A stretch of 7,451 nucleotides of DNA from an uncultured Lachnospiraceae bacterium (GCA_910588285.1 CAJUQB010000162.1:1-7451); one strand, 5' to 3'. Positions 1 through 6,021 are shown, numbered from the stretch's first letter. Made by a program: numbers and translations. Notes: a model not told the origin generated them from the letters alone.

Positions 1-302
1 TTCTTTTCATAAGGGCAGTGGATGGTAGCCATATCATTCTCAAAAGTCCATTCAATCCCCATGTAGCTCATGTTGCTGTGGCACTGGAGCCCTTTGCACT
101 GCAGGCCGCAGGGCGTCCTGAAAGTCTGTTCAAAGATCCACCAGCGTTCATAGGTAAACCCTCCTTCATAATTATCAAGGGTTTTCTCCTGCCACATGGG
201 CACATCAACCCGCACATAATCCGGATGATGCTCCGCCGAGTACCCTTCTTCCAGCAGCCGTTTTGTCAGAGCATTGTATTCCTCATGTTCCTTTTCTTTC
301 AT
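1..302 (-). CDS. Cys-rich hypothetical protein, 3' end cut by the window edge
   Basis: This gene reads leftward from an ATG at 302 and is still open at base 1, so 100 residues and two bases of the next codon are visible. The start is well fixed: AAGGAGG lies at 315-309, six bases before the ATG, and overlaps the TAA of the preceding 67-aa gene. The N-terminal half is acidic and helical. Residues 49-62 are aromatic (Tyr51, Trp54, Trp55, Phe57). Cys65, Cys69, Cys74 and Cys96, with nearby His75 and His95, suggest a bound metal, which is inference. I do not recognise a named family. Its tight coupling to the zinc-ribbon gene upstream suggests one transcript and possibly a shared role on the mobile-element backbone. 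The long plus-strand ORF over the same bases (18-347) is its shadow. Confidence 0.75.
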   Translation of the reverse strand, partial: MKEKEHEEYNALTKRLLEEGYSAEHHPDYVRVDVPMWQEKTLDNYEGGFTYERWWIFEQTFRTPCGLQCKGLQCHSNMSYMGIEWTFENDMATIHCPYEK

Positions 303-313
303 TTCATTCCTCC

Positions 314-517
314 TTATAGCCCCTGGCATGGGCGCATCCCAAAATAGTCTTCCATACGGTTTCGCAGCCTCTCCGCCGACATGTCATATTCCCCGGCGAT
401 ACAGGATTCGCAGCACGGGTATTTATACGCCAGGGTTTTCGATAACCGGGCATCCCAGCTGTTTAACTGCCTGCCGCATTTGTTACAGTCCTGATCCAGC
501 CATCTTACTTTCTGCAA
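314..517 (-). CDS. Small zinc-ribbon protein, 67 aa
   Basis: A complete small protein starts at a TTG codon (517-515). AAGGTGA at 531-525 gives a seven-base spacer, and the frame has a stop at 547-545 with no ATG before the TTG. It has a CxxC at residues 11-14 (CNKCG) and a second Cys cluster at 35-39 (CCESC), the usual spacing of a four-Cys zinc ribbon. The C-terminal part (residues 43-60) looks helical and charged, and Cys64 sits near the end. Zinc ribbons of this size on mobile elements usually bind nucleic acid or a protein partner; no reaction can be assigned. The stop codon overlaps the ribosome binding site of the next gene, so the two are probably translated together. GC is about 50% in a hand-counted 60-base sample (421-480), like the right-hand backbone. 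Confidence 0.7.
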   Translation of the reverse strand: MQKVRWLDQDCNKCGRQLNSWDARLSKTLAYKYPCCESCIAGEYDMSAERLRNRMEDYFGMRPCQGL

Positions 518-593
518 TCGTTCTTCACCTTCCTTTCTTCCTTGTTAATGTTGTCCTATCCCTATAAACCTTTCGGTTTTCAGGCAGCAAAAA

Positions 594-658
594 AGCAGGA
601 ATGACTCTCTGATATTCCTGTTGTCCATAAATTCCTATGAACCATTGTCGTTCCTGCT
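594..658 (-). repeat. Inverted repeat with 12-base arms, possible long-loop terminator
   Basis: The plus strand shows GCAGGAATGAC at 595-605 and GTCGTTCCTGC at 647-657. The arms are complementary except for one T-G pair, and flanking A594 and T658 extend the stem to 12 bases. The loop is 41 bases. Read on the minus strand, the second arm is followed directly by six T (594-589), as in an intrinsic terminator, but there the odd pair is a C-A mismatch and the loop is unusually long. It may instead be a structured RNA or a remnant of a transposable-element end. Confidence 0.5.
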
Positions 659-853
659 CTAAAAAGAGATGATTAAATTTTCTAAAACAAAAACCAGCGG
701 TATATCACCACAGGGCGAAGTGATACTGCTGGCACGGTCATACAAACTTAACAGCGTGTGCAATGCGGAACCGATGTCGCATACAGGCGTTTCCGACTGT
801 ATCTCCCTAAAAGGATTCGCACAAAAATCAATTACAAGTGAAGTGTAACACAA
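659..853 (-). pseudogene. Doubtful ORF or gene remnant, 64 codons
   Basis: The minus strand is open from 880 to a TAG at 661-659, with a TTG at 853 as the only usable start and no ribosome binding site before it. The encoded peptide resembles nothing I can name. The opposite strand is open from an ATG at 669 to a TAA at 848 (59 codons), also without a properly spaced ribosome binding site. The GC content is that of the backbone rather than the AT-rich cargo. The most likely reading is a 3' remnant of a backbone gene cut off when the cargo entered, but it could be chance. Confidence 0.2.
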
Positions 854-921
854 GATATGGAAGCAGTCAATGAAAAGAATCTATATATAGTAAAAGAATA
901 AGAATATGCCTAAATTAAATC

Positions 922-952
922 AAAAAAACAGCTACAAGTCTCCTCGTAGCTG
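922..952 (-). terminator. Rho-independent terminator of the AAA+ operon
   Basis: On the minus strand CAGCTACGAG (952-943), loop GAGA, and CTTGTAGCTG (938-929) form a 10-bp stem with one G-T pair, capped by a GNRA tetraloop and followed by seven T (928-922). It lies 82 bases after the AAA+ stop codon, so it closes the two-gene unit and separates it from the genes to the left. Confidence 0.9.
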
Positions 953-991
953 CAGAACATTTTTCTCCCTTTTCGAAATAGTAGTGTTTTT

Positions 992-1007
992 AATGTCGAG
1001 AGACATT
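992..1007. repeat. Small perfect hairpin after the AAA+ gene
   Basis: AATGTC (992-997) and GACATT (1002-1007) form a perfect 6-bp stem around a four-base loop. It lies between the AAA+ stop codon and the terminator and has no T-run on the minus strand, so it is not itself a terminator. It could stabilise the mRNA 3' end or be fortuitous. Confidence 0.35.
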
Positions 1008-1034
1008 GTATTGTATGTGAACTATCAATACTTA

Positions 1035-2585
1035 TTATCGCAAAACACCTTTTTCTGTAAAAAAATCCATTAGGCGGTTGTTAAACACTCGCTTGATATC
1101 CCTCAATGCCGAAATAGACGAATACTCAAAGGCATATAACTGCTTTTTCTCATCTTTAGTCATTTCGATCTCTGCAAATTGCTCAGAATACTTAATTTTT
1201 GCTTTCTCCAATAGCAAATCCAAAAAGGCTGTCTTCTCTGCCATTGTAGGTTCTTCAAATTCGCATACTAAATCAAAACGTGTTTGAAGCTCAGGAAGAA
1301 TAGCTTTCTTATATTCTGCTTCGCTGAGAAGATTCGAAGTAAAGATAATAACATATCCATTCATGTCATACTCTCTTGTCATGGAATCTGTGAAACGGCC
1401 TTCTTCCAGCAACTCCAGAAAGAAAGATAAAACTGGGCGAGTAGTCTTTTCAAATTCATCGCAAAGCAGTACGCCTACTTTGCTCTTTTTGATTTTCTCA
1501 CTTAATTCCCCATGATTACAGCCAACATAACCTGCTGGACTCCCAATCAAACTATTTAATGCATCTTGACTACTATAATTCTGGAAATTGATTTTGGCTA
1601 AATAACAATCATTCTGAAGCCCACTTGCAATTAGCCTTGCAACCTCAGTTTTTCCGATACCAGATGGGCCAAACAGGAAAATTGAAAGAATTTTCTGTTC
1701 TTTTGCTTTGTTTAGCAAAATAAAATTCTTTAAAGCATACCGCAGTCTATCTTTAAAATATTTATGTCCAATCAAATTATGATTGAATGTATCGATAAAT
1801 GTGTCAAAAGCCTCAGCATTTAAGTCTGTAACTTTTGTAAGTTTATTTTCTTCAGGTTCTTTTTCTCCTAAACTGGATAAATCAGGGAGCAACTTACAAA
1901 CAGGTTCATGTCCATCCAAAAACAGTGGAAAATATTTTAGCAGCACATCAATCTGAGCAGTTTGTGCAATAACCCTGATATTTGGCATAATGCTAAGAAA
2001 TTGTTCAAGTGCATAAATCAGAGCTTTGTTGTCCTCAATTGCATATGAAATGGAAGTCAAATCCAATATAGCCAATTTGGAAGAGTTATTGAACTGTTCA
2101 AATACTTTTCGCAGTTCACCGCCTGCCTGAGAAAAAGTTGAAATTGGAATGTCATTCGTTTCTGCGTATCGAATGATTATATCCAAATCCTGCATATTAT
2201 TGTATTTATATATCTTTTGTCTGGGATATGGCTTAAATTCATGCTTTTCCTCAGTGCTGGAATTTCTCTCATCATCATCTTCTTCAAAATAGCATTTATA
2301 ACCAGAAAACAAAAGGGGCAGTAATTCTATGGCATCTTCCACAATAGCCGCTTCTGCAATTACAACTGTATCCTCCGCCATACTTGTAAAATTTATATAT
2401 GTCAGCTCTATATTGTTTTTGTTGGTTAACAGAAAATGAACTAAGGCAGATATGTCAATGCAAACGTCAGAACATGAATCAAGCATATCCTTTGTCTCTC
2501 CAAATATAAAGGCAAATACTTCTCTTTCTTCTTGGATTTTCCTCAATTCCTCAAGATTATGGTATGTAAACAATGTATGATCCAT
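1035..2585 (-). CDS. ClpB-type AAA+ ATPase with duplicated N-terminal domain, 516 aa
   Basis: The C-terminal half (about residues 268-516) is a complete AAA+ module of the ClpA/ClpB second-domain type: Walker A GPSGIGKT at 306-313, pore loop GYVG at 352-355, Walker B ending CDE at 375-377, sensor 1 Asn418, a likely arginine finger Arg436 in LPELQTRFD, and sensor 2 Arg495 in the small helical domain. All key residues are present, so ATP-driven threading or remodelling of a protein is expected in the cytoplasm; that role is known for the family. The N-terminal half does not look like a Clp N-domain. It is two copies of an alpha/beta domain (about 5-100 and 125-230) joined by an acidic linker. 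There is no Clp first ATPase domain and no visible ClpP-docking loop, so a chaperone/unfoldase or signalling switch is more likely than a protease partner. The ATG at 2585 is chosen because GGAGG (2598-2594) sits eight bases upstream; a GTG at 2600 would lie inside that site. The gene starts two bases after its 315-aa partner and is AT-rich (33% GC in sample 2041-2100). Confidence 0.92.
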   Translation of the reverse strand: MDHTLFTYHNLEELRKIQEEREVFAFIFGETKDMLDSCSDVCIDISALVHFLLTNKNNIELTYINFTSMAEDTVVIAEAAIVEDAIELLPLLFSGYKCYFEEDDDERNSSTEEKHEFKPYPRQKIYKYNNMQDLDIIIRYAETNDIPISTFSQAGGELRKVFEQFNNSSKLAILDLTSISYAIEDNKALIYALEQFLSIMPNIRVIAQTAQIDVLLKYFPLFLDGHEPVCKLLPDLSSLGEKEPEENKLTKVTDLNAEAFDTFIDTFNHNLIGHKYFKDRLRYALKNFILLNKAKEQKILSIFLFGPSGIGKTEVARLIASGLQNDCYLAKINFQNYSSQDALNSLIGSPAGYVGCNHGELSEKIKKSKVGVLLCDEFEKTTRPVLSFFLELLEEGRFTDSMTREYDMNGYVIIFTSNLLSEAEYKKAILPELQTRFDLVCEFEEPTMAEKTAFLDLLLEKAKIKYSEQFAEIEMTKDEKKQLYAFEYSSISALRDIKRVFNNRLMDFFTEKGVLR

Positions 2586-2598
2586 AGTTATTTCCTCC
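2583..2598 (-). promoter_or_regulatory. Ribosome binding site that sets the AAA+ start
   Basis: GGAGG at 2598-2594, an eight-base spacer and the ATG at 2585. The preceding gene's TAA (2590-2588) lies within the spacer, so ribosomes ending the 315-aa protein can restart directly. This suggests a fixed ratio of the two proteins. Confidence 0.8.
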
Positions 2599-3535
2599 AC
2601 AGTTTACTCAACCAAACACCAAAGCGATTCCACCAGTGAAATTTTGGAGCGGGGATTTCTTCCAGCTTGAATGCCACATCTTGAATTATCGCCAAGGTGT
2701 CAACGAAGTGATAGTCATCATCACTCTTTTTTGTTTCTGTATTATGTGATACAGACTTCGTGTTGCTTTTGATTATTTTGCTGGCAGTTGCCTCCTGCTT
2801 TTCCTTGCGAGCACCTGTTTCTTGGAAATAAGTAAATGTATTTGAAGTAATAAATTCTTCGCCTACAATACCTTTATAGATGCCAACGATAGATACATGA
2901 CCAATAAGCAAATCGTTGATATTGTACTTGTTTTCAAATTCTGATTGAATCTCCATAGGAATCTTAATAATGATTTCAGACACAGGCTCTTTCATACTTT
3001 CATCATATACAAGTCCCTTCAAAATGTAGGCATAGTCTTGCAACATCGAACTGACCAGATTATTTACTTCCATACCTTCTACCTGCATACCCTTTAATGC
3101 ATCACGGCGTAAAATAAGGAATTGCCGCAGACTTTCTTCGTTCAGCAGTACTAATTTAACGCGATCTACTTTTACAAGATCGCCCTCTGCCGAGTTGTCT
3201 AATAAAGTCACAGAGGCACACTGCTCAATGATCCTACGCAAAAGGATAGATTTAGTTGTTTTTACGTCTAAACTTTCCACTACTTTTGACGATGATGTAG
3301 AAGTTTCCCTTGCGTCTGCTGAAATAGATGCCTTAATTCCATCAAGGAACTGTTTTGTTCCTTGTGCAGAGACGGACGATGTGAAGCCATATTGCTCTTC
3401 AAAGCTACTTGATTTGTCAGTTTCAATTTTAGTAAGGATAACATTGTTGATCATCATTGCGATTTCATATACCTTACTGAAATTCAGGTAGTAAATATTA
3501 AAATCATGTGATTTCTTATTCTCAGTTGTATCCAA
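2588..3535 (-). CDS. Uncharacterised 315-aa partner of the AAA+ ATPase
   Basis: I do not recognise this protein with certainty; its layout recalls the DUF6414 family, from memory and unverified. The N-terminus (residues 14-37, hydrophobic, starting YYLNFSKVYEIAMMINN) looks like a strand and helix. A Ser/Thr/Ala-rich region follows (about 52-88), then a charged helical core (about 90-175), a beta-rich part (about 184-237, with EIIIKIP and HVSIVGIY), a Lys/Ser-rich, probably disordered linker (about 240-275) and a short C-terminal domain. The last 17 residues hold Trp301, Trp302, Trp308 and Trp313 among basic residues, which suggests a membrane-surface or protein-docking tail. There is no signal peptide or membrane-spanning segment. 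The TTG start at 3535 is supported by GGGAGG (3548-3543) at seven bases and an in-frame TAG at 3550-3548; no ATG occurs until residue 27. It is the first gene of a two-gene unit with the ATPase, so it may be the sensor, adaptor or substrate. Confidence 0.85.
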   Translation of the reverse strand: MDTTENKKSHDFNIYYLNFSKVYEIAMMINNVILTKIETDKSSSFEEQYGFTSSVSAQGTKQFLDGIKASISADARETSTSSSKVVESLDVKTTKSILLRRIIEQCASVTLLDNSAEGDLVKVDRVKLVLLNEESLRQFLILRRDALKGMQVEGMEVNNLVSSMLQDYAYILKGLVYDESMKEPVSEIIIKIPMEIQSEFENKYNINDLLIGHVSIVGIYKGIVGEEFITSNTFTYFQETGARKEKQEATASKIIKSNTKSVSHNTETKKSDDDYHFVDTLAIIQDVAFKLEEIPAPKFHWWNRFGVWLSKLWRK

Positions 3536-3548
3536 ATGGGTTCCTCCC
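3533..3548 (-). promoter_or_regulatory. Ribosome binding site that sets a TTG start
   Basis: GGGAGG (3548-3543), seven-base spacer, TTG at 3535-3533. The in-frame TAG at 3550-3548 overlaps the site and excludes an earlier start. The strong site with a weak start codon suggests moderated translation. Confidence 0.75.
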
Positions 3549-3604
3549 TATATTTTACAATTCCTATATCAGCGGTATCCAATGTTCACCCGCCACATCT
3601 ACAG

Positions 3605-3633
3605 CTAATCCCAATAAATATATTTTCAGTCAA
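3605..3633 (-). promoter_or_regulatory. Weak promoter candidate for the AAA+ operon
   Basis: Minus-strand TTGACT (3633-3628), a 17-base spacer ending in TGG (a TGn extended -10), and GATTAG (3610-3605), which matches only three of six -10 bases. It would give a leader of roughly 60-65 bases before the TTG. Other AT-rich sequence in the 186-bp gap could serve instead. Confidence 0.3.
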
Positions 3634-3668
3634 AATTTTTATCTGCCATTTACGATGTATATTCATAA

Positions 3669-3692
3669 GACATTTCCCACTGGAAACATGTC
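3669..3692. repeat. Imperfect inverted repeat between abiEii and the AAA+ operon
   Basis: On the minus strand GACATGTTTCC (3692-3682) pairs with GGGAAATGTC (3678-3669), giving ten pairs with one bulged G, one G-T pair and a three-base loop. It starts 30 bases after the abiEii stop and has no T-run behind it, so an operator or RNA structure upstream of the next operon is as likely as a terminator. Confidence 0.45.
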
Positions 3693-3721
3693 CCAAAAAG
3701 GAAAAAATTTTATTAAATTCA

Positions 3722-4642
3722 TTAAAGATTACTGAAATATCCTCTGCTAATAATTTCCTTTATCCCACTAACGACCGTTTCGTAAGGAACATATGTAAAT
3801 AAAAGCTTGCCAGTAATCGTTTCATAATCTTGCTGATATATTTCTTTATCCACAATCTCTGCCAGAACGTCATTGACACATACCCCTGCTTTCGCGGACG
3901 GACAAACCGGAAGAGGTTCCCGTAGATTCCGAACTTCCTGAACAAGCCCCAATAAAGATGCATCTGGCTTAGTGTATTCCATAATCTTGTAGATATCATA
4001 TAAATGCCGGGAATGCCGGTCAATCTTATCTGACAAATAATAATCACAGATGGCAAATACCTTATCAATCAGAGTCCGCTCAATCGCCTGCGTTGTGATT
4101 TCAAAGGGCATGATGTCAAATTCTTCTGCCAGTTCTTCCTGTTCCGTCATTTTCAAGAAACGGTATATATAATTATCGGCCATGCGGTTTACTGTCGGAA
4201 AGGGCAATAGGGCAATATAGGTTTCAATGAGCAATTCTGGTTTTAATTCCAACAGCGGGGAATAAATACTGGGATAACCAGCCCTGTAACAGTTATAACT
4301 GCGCCGGCTACGGGTTTCTTCGAGGTTTGTAACAGAGAACCCCAGAGACTCTATGGAAGAAATAACTGCCTTTTTTAGCTGCCGCTTACGACTTTCGCCA
4401 GGAACGCCTTCTGATGCGGCATAGGAAATATCTATATCTTCCGAAAAGCGATCCAAAATCTGATAGCATTTTGTCAGAGAGGTGCCGCCTTTAAAAACCA
4501 TCCCCTTTACCCTGGAGGCCAGCTCCTTGAGAGCAAGCGTAACATAATAATCCTTTTCAATAATTCCGGGAGGTATATGCAGTTCGTTAGAAGCAGCGAT
4601 GATAAATTCGCTAAATGCTTCGTGGTCATGATGTAAATTCAT
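3722..4642 (-). CDS. abiEii: AbiEii/AbiGii-family nucleotidyltransferase toxin, 306 aa
   Basis: This is the toxin of a type IV toxin-antitoxin/abortive-infection pair. The family shares the DNA polymerase beta fold; characterised members (AbiEii, the MenT toxins) transfer nucleotides, in some cases onto tRNA, and stop growth. Visible motifs: IEKDYY (28-33), the nucleotide-binding VFKGGTSLTK (49-58), metal-binding Asp69 and Asp71 in RFSEDIDI, LIDK with Lys194, and RHLYD (212-216). All expected catalytic residues are present, so it looks active. Length is typical. The ATG at 4642 is preferred: GGGGA (4654-4650) lies seven bases upstream, whereas a TTG at 4660 has no site. This start overlaps the end of abiEi by 17 bases, the usual antitoxin-then-toxin coupling. 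A shorter ORF at 4068-3760 is a shadow in another frame. GC is about 45% in sample 4081-4140, well above the AAA+ unit. Confidence 0.93.
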   Translation of the reverse strand: MNLHHDHEAFSEFIIAASNELHIPPGIIEKDYYVTLALKELASRVKGMVFKGGTSLTKCYQILDRFSEDIDISYAASEGVPGESRKRQLKKAVISSIESLGFSVTNLEETRSRRSYNCYRAGYPSIYSPLLELKPELLIETYIALLPFPTVNRMADNYIYRFLKMTEQEELAEEFDIMPFEITTQAIERTLIDKVFAICDYYLSDKIDRHSRHLYDIYKIMEYTKPDASLLGLVQEVRNLREPLPVCPSAKAGVCVNDVLAEIVDKEIYQQDYETITGKLLFTYVPYETVVSGIKEIISRGYFSNL

Positions 4643-5252
4643 AAATAATTCCCCATTCAATCAGTTTTTTTGCAGTAGGACCTGTAATGCCAGACAACAC
4701 GCTGAAAAGAAGTTCCTTACTATAATTTTGTTGTTTTGCATAGTTTCTCAGAAGATTCCCGGTTTCTAAAGCAGAAAGCTCAGAATACTTTTCTGCCTGG
4801 GAAACGGCATCCAAAAGCTGGAGCAGTCCGGCGTTTTCCGATGTTATAGCTGTGGCGGGCCTTTTCAGCCGGACAGCTTGGGAGCCTACGGTGACGGTAC
4901 GCCCCTTTGTCGATTCTTTTGACGTTATGATCTCCAGTGTTGCCGGCATCTGGGTTGTCAGACCAATCTGATTGGCAAAAGTGGCTCCGGCGAAGTATCC
5001 GTAGATTTCTGTTGTACTTTGGATATATTTGCGTATAATGACTTTCATGGGATCTAAATAACTTTTTTTCAGCAGCCGTGACGCTTTGGGGAGATAATAA
5101 ATCCCTGTGTCAAAACGGGCCAGGTCGCCTGACTTGAGCATCCGTTTGAAATACTGGCGCAGGGCATTATCATTAAGCCCATCCAGCTGAATCTCGTTTA
5201 TGAAAATCGGTTCGTTGTAACCATAGTTTTTTTCCAGATATTCCTTCAGCAT
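4626..5252 (-). CDS. abiEi: AbiEi-like antitoxin with winged helix-turn-helix, 208 aa
   Basis: This is the partner of the downstream toxin. AbiEi proteins neutralise AbiEii and repress their own promoter through an N-terminal winged helix (known for the family). Here residues 1-65 form that domain, with GLNDNALRQYFKRMLKSGDL as the helix-turn-helix and FDTGIYYLP as the wing. The C-terminal antitoxin part begins near residue 80; TEIYGYFAGATFANQIGL (81-98) and a beta-rich stretch to about 131 match the DUF6088/AbiEi type. The start is taken at ATG 5252, not ATG 5279: AAGGAG (5269-5264) precedes 5252 by 11 bases and would be inside the gene otherwise, and the promoter candidate would leave almost no leader for 5279. 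Length is typical for the shorter AbiEi proteins. One 60-base sample (4801-4860) is 57% GC. Confidence 0.9.
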   Translation of the reverse strand: MLKEYLEKNYGYNEPIFINEIQLDGLNDNALRQYFKRMLKSGDLARFDTGIYYLPKASRLLKKSYLDPMKVIIRKYIQSTTEIYGYFAGATFANQIGLTTQMPATLEIITSKESTKGRTVTVGSQAVRLKRPATAITSENAGLLQLLDAVSQAEKYSELSALETGNLLRNYAKQQNYSKELLFSVLSGITGPTAKKLIEWGIIYEFTS

Positions 5253-5263
5253 ACAGGTATCCA

Positions 5264-5269
5264 CTCCTT
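5264..5269 (-). promoter_or_regulatory. Ribosome binding site that sets the abiEi start
   Basis: AAGGAG, 11 bases before ATG 5252. A second purine-rich run, GGAGG (5277-5273), overlaps the upstream ATG at 5279, which itself has no site before it. This favours the 208-aa over the 217-aa form. Confidence 0.65.
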
Positions 5270-5288
5270 CCACCTCCATACTACTATA

Positions 5289-5319
5289 TTTATACCCAAA
5301 AGGTCAATAGATATGTCAA
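5289..5319 (-). promoter_or_regulatory. abiE promoter candidate
   Basis: Minus-strand TTGACA (5319-5314, perfect -35) and TATAAA (5294-5289, five of six -10 bases) with a 19-base spacer, slightly long. Transcription would begin near 5282, giving a leader of about 30 bases that contains AAGGAG. A copy of the 12-base motif CTTTTGGGTATA overlaps the -10 and the spacer, as expected for an AbiEi operator. Confidence 0.5.
5291..5302 (-). repeat. 12-bp motif copy 1, overlapping the abiE -10
   Basis: CTTTTGGGTATA on the minus strand, identical to the copy at 5409-5420 and in the same orientation, 118 bases apart. Its place between the -35 and -10 elements fits a repressor site. Known AbiEi operators are inverted repeats, so a direct-repeat arrangement would be a variation. 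Confidence 0.5.
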
Positions 5320-5408
5320 AATATAGTTTGTATGTTTTTTTCAGAATTATGCAGAGAAGATAAAAGAGCGGATACCTTTAGCTGTCTATAAATCTATATG
5401 TTTTCGTA

Positions 5409-5420
5409 TATACCCAAAAG
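5409..5420 (-). repeat. 12-bp motif copy 2, upstream of abiE
   Basis: Second exact copy of CTTTTGGGTATA, 28 bases after the stop of the 174-aa gene. A weak GCATA...TATGC hairpin lies just before it on the minus strand. It may be a distal operator or the trace of a duplicated promoter region. Confidence 0.5.
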
Positions 5421-5448
5421 CATACATTGGTTATGCAGCAGAAACTTT

Positions 5449-5973
5449 TTACCGTTCTCCGCCTGGCTGGTCATATCTCAAATGCCCCTGTGACACTTTT
5501 GCATGGTTCAGAATCCGAATAAAAGACCTGTCCTGACTCTCCACCGCCTTTTTATAGCCCGCTTCTGTCAGAAACAGCCGCATCCTATGCCCTTTATCTC
5601 CTATGGGAGATTCCCCTGAAAGCACATCAAATATAATCATATGCGTCACTTCCGGGTCAAAGCGTTCCAGTGCCATAATGTCATGCCCTTCCAGCTTCTG
5701 GGAACCGGACTCCTGCCTTGCCACAGCAATCATCTCCCCAACGGTCCTTGCTTTCCAGGGCAGGTGATAATTTCTCTGAATGTCGCAGATCAGCTCCCTG
5801 CAGTCATCTTCCGAAAGTTCACGAAGTTTCTTTAACAAATTTTCTGCAGTTGCTTTTATATCATGGTCACGGGTATACCGGCAGAACACAGCAATCTCCT
5901 GTATTGCATCATACCTGTTGCAGCCTTCTAGCTGAAATACCATCCTCTTTTCATTCTCGGTCAATGTTATCAT
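5449..5973 (-). CDS. Hypothetical mobile-element backbone protein, 174 aa
   Basis: A soluble, mixed-charge protein with no signal peptide or membrane segment. The start is firm: ATG at 5973 with GGAGG (5984-5980) six bases upstream. The N-terminal part (residues 1-70) begins LTENEKRMVFQLEGCNRYDAI and continues with helices, a layout I associate with small transposon-transfer accessory (TTRAP-like) proteins; this is a resemblance from memory, not a confirmed match. The C-terminal part (about 110-168) has alternating strands and helices, including MIIFDVLSGES and MRLFLTEAGYKKA. It follows the 182-aa gene after 48 bases and is the last backbone gene before the abiE promoter region, with no strong terminator between them. 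Function unknown. Confidence 0.8.
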   Translation of the reverse strand: MITLTENEKRMVFQLEGCNRYDAIQEIAVFCRYTRDHDIKATAENLLKKLRELSEDDCRELICDIQRNYHLPWKARTVGEMIAVARQESGSQKLEGHDIMALERFDPEVTHMIIFDVLSGESPIGDKGHRMRLFLTEAGYKKAVESQDRSFIRILNHAKVSQGHLRYDQPGGER

Positions 5974-6021
5974 ATATTTCCTCCAATCTGGCCTGATTGC
6001 CTTTGAATATCATATAGCTGC

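Larger units (their letters stand above)
518..1034. other. Gene-poor stretch between cargo and backbone
   Basis: No convincing gene lies in these 517 bases. From right to left they hold a small perfect hairpin (992-1007), the intrinsic terminator of the AAA+ operon (922-952), an AT-rich run (about 860-921), a block of about 52% GC (sample 721-780) with a doubtful ORF on each strand, and a long inverted repeat (594-658) followed by a T-run on the minus strand. A short AAACC-TTTC-GGTTT hairpin lies at 567-580. The GC rise near 850 may mark the cargo-backbone junction. No tRNA or attachment site was recognised. Confidence 0.55.

Noticed and set aside
18..347. Plus-strand ORF of 109 codons
   Set aside because: It is antisense to the left-edge Cys-rich gene, which has a strong ribosome binding site and a coherent Cys pattern, and it has no site of its own.
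274..567. Plus-strand ORF of 97 codons
   Set aside because: It is antisense to the zinc-ribbon gene; the hydrophobic start is a by-product of the opposite strand.
992..1007. The small hairpin as a second terminator
   Set aside because: It has only six pairs and no T-run on the minus strand; the strong terminator at 922-952 does that job.
1035..2585. The AAA+ protein as a true ClpB/ClpA chaperone
   Set aside because: It has only one ATPase module, lacks the Clp N-domain and first ATPase domain, and carries a duplicated unrelated domain instead.
3195..3491. Plus-strand ORF of 98 codons
   Set aside because: It lies wholly antisense to the 315-aa gene, with no ribosome binding site or recognisable domain.
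3508..3802. Two overlapping plus-strand ORFs across the abiEii to AAA+ gap
   Set aside because: They run into both flanking genes on the opposite strand, have no binding site and look like AT-rich chance frames.
3760..4068. Minus-strand ORF of 102 codons inside abiEii
   Set aside because: It is a frame-shifted reading of abiEii, whose own frame is complete and carries all motifs.
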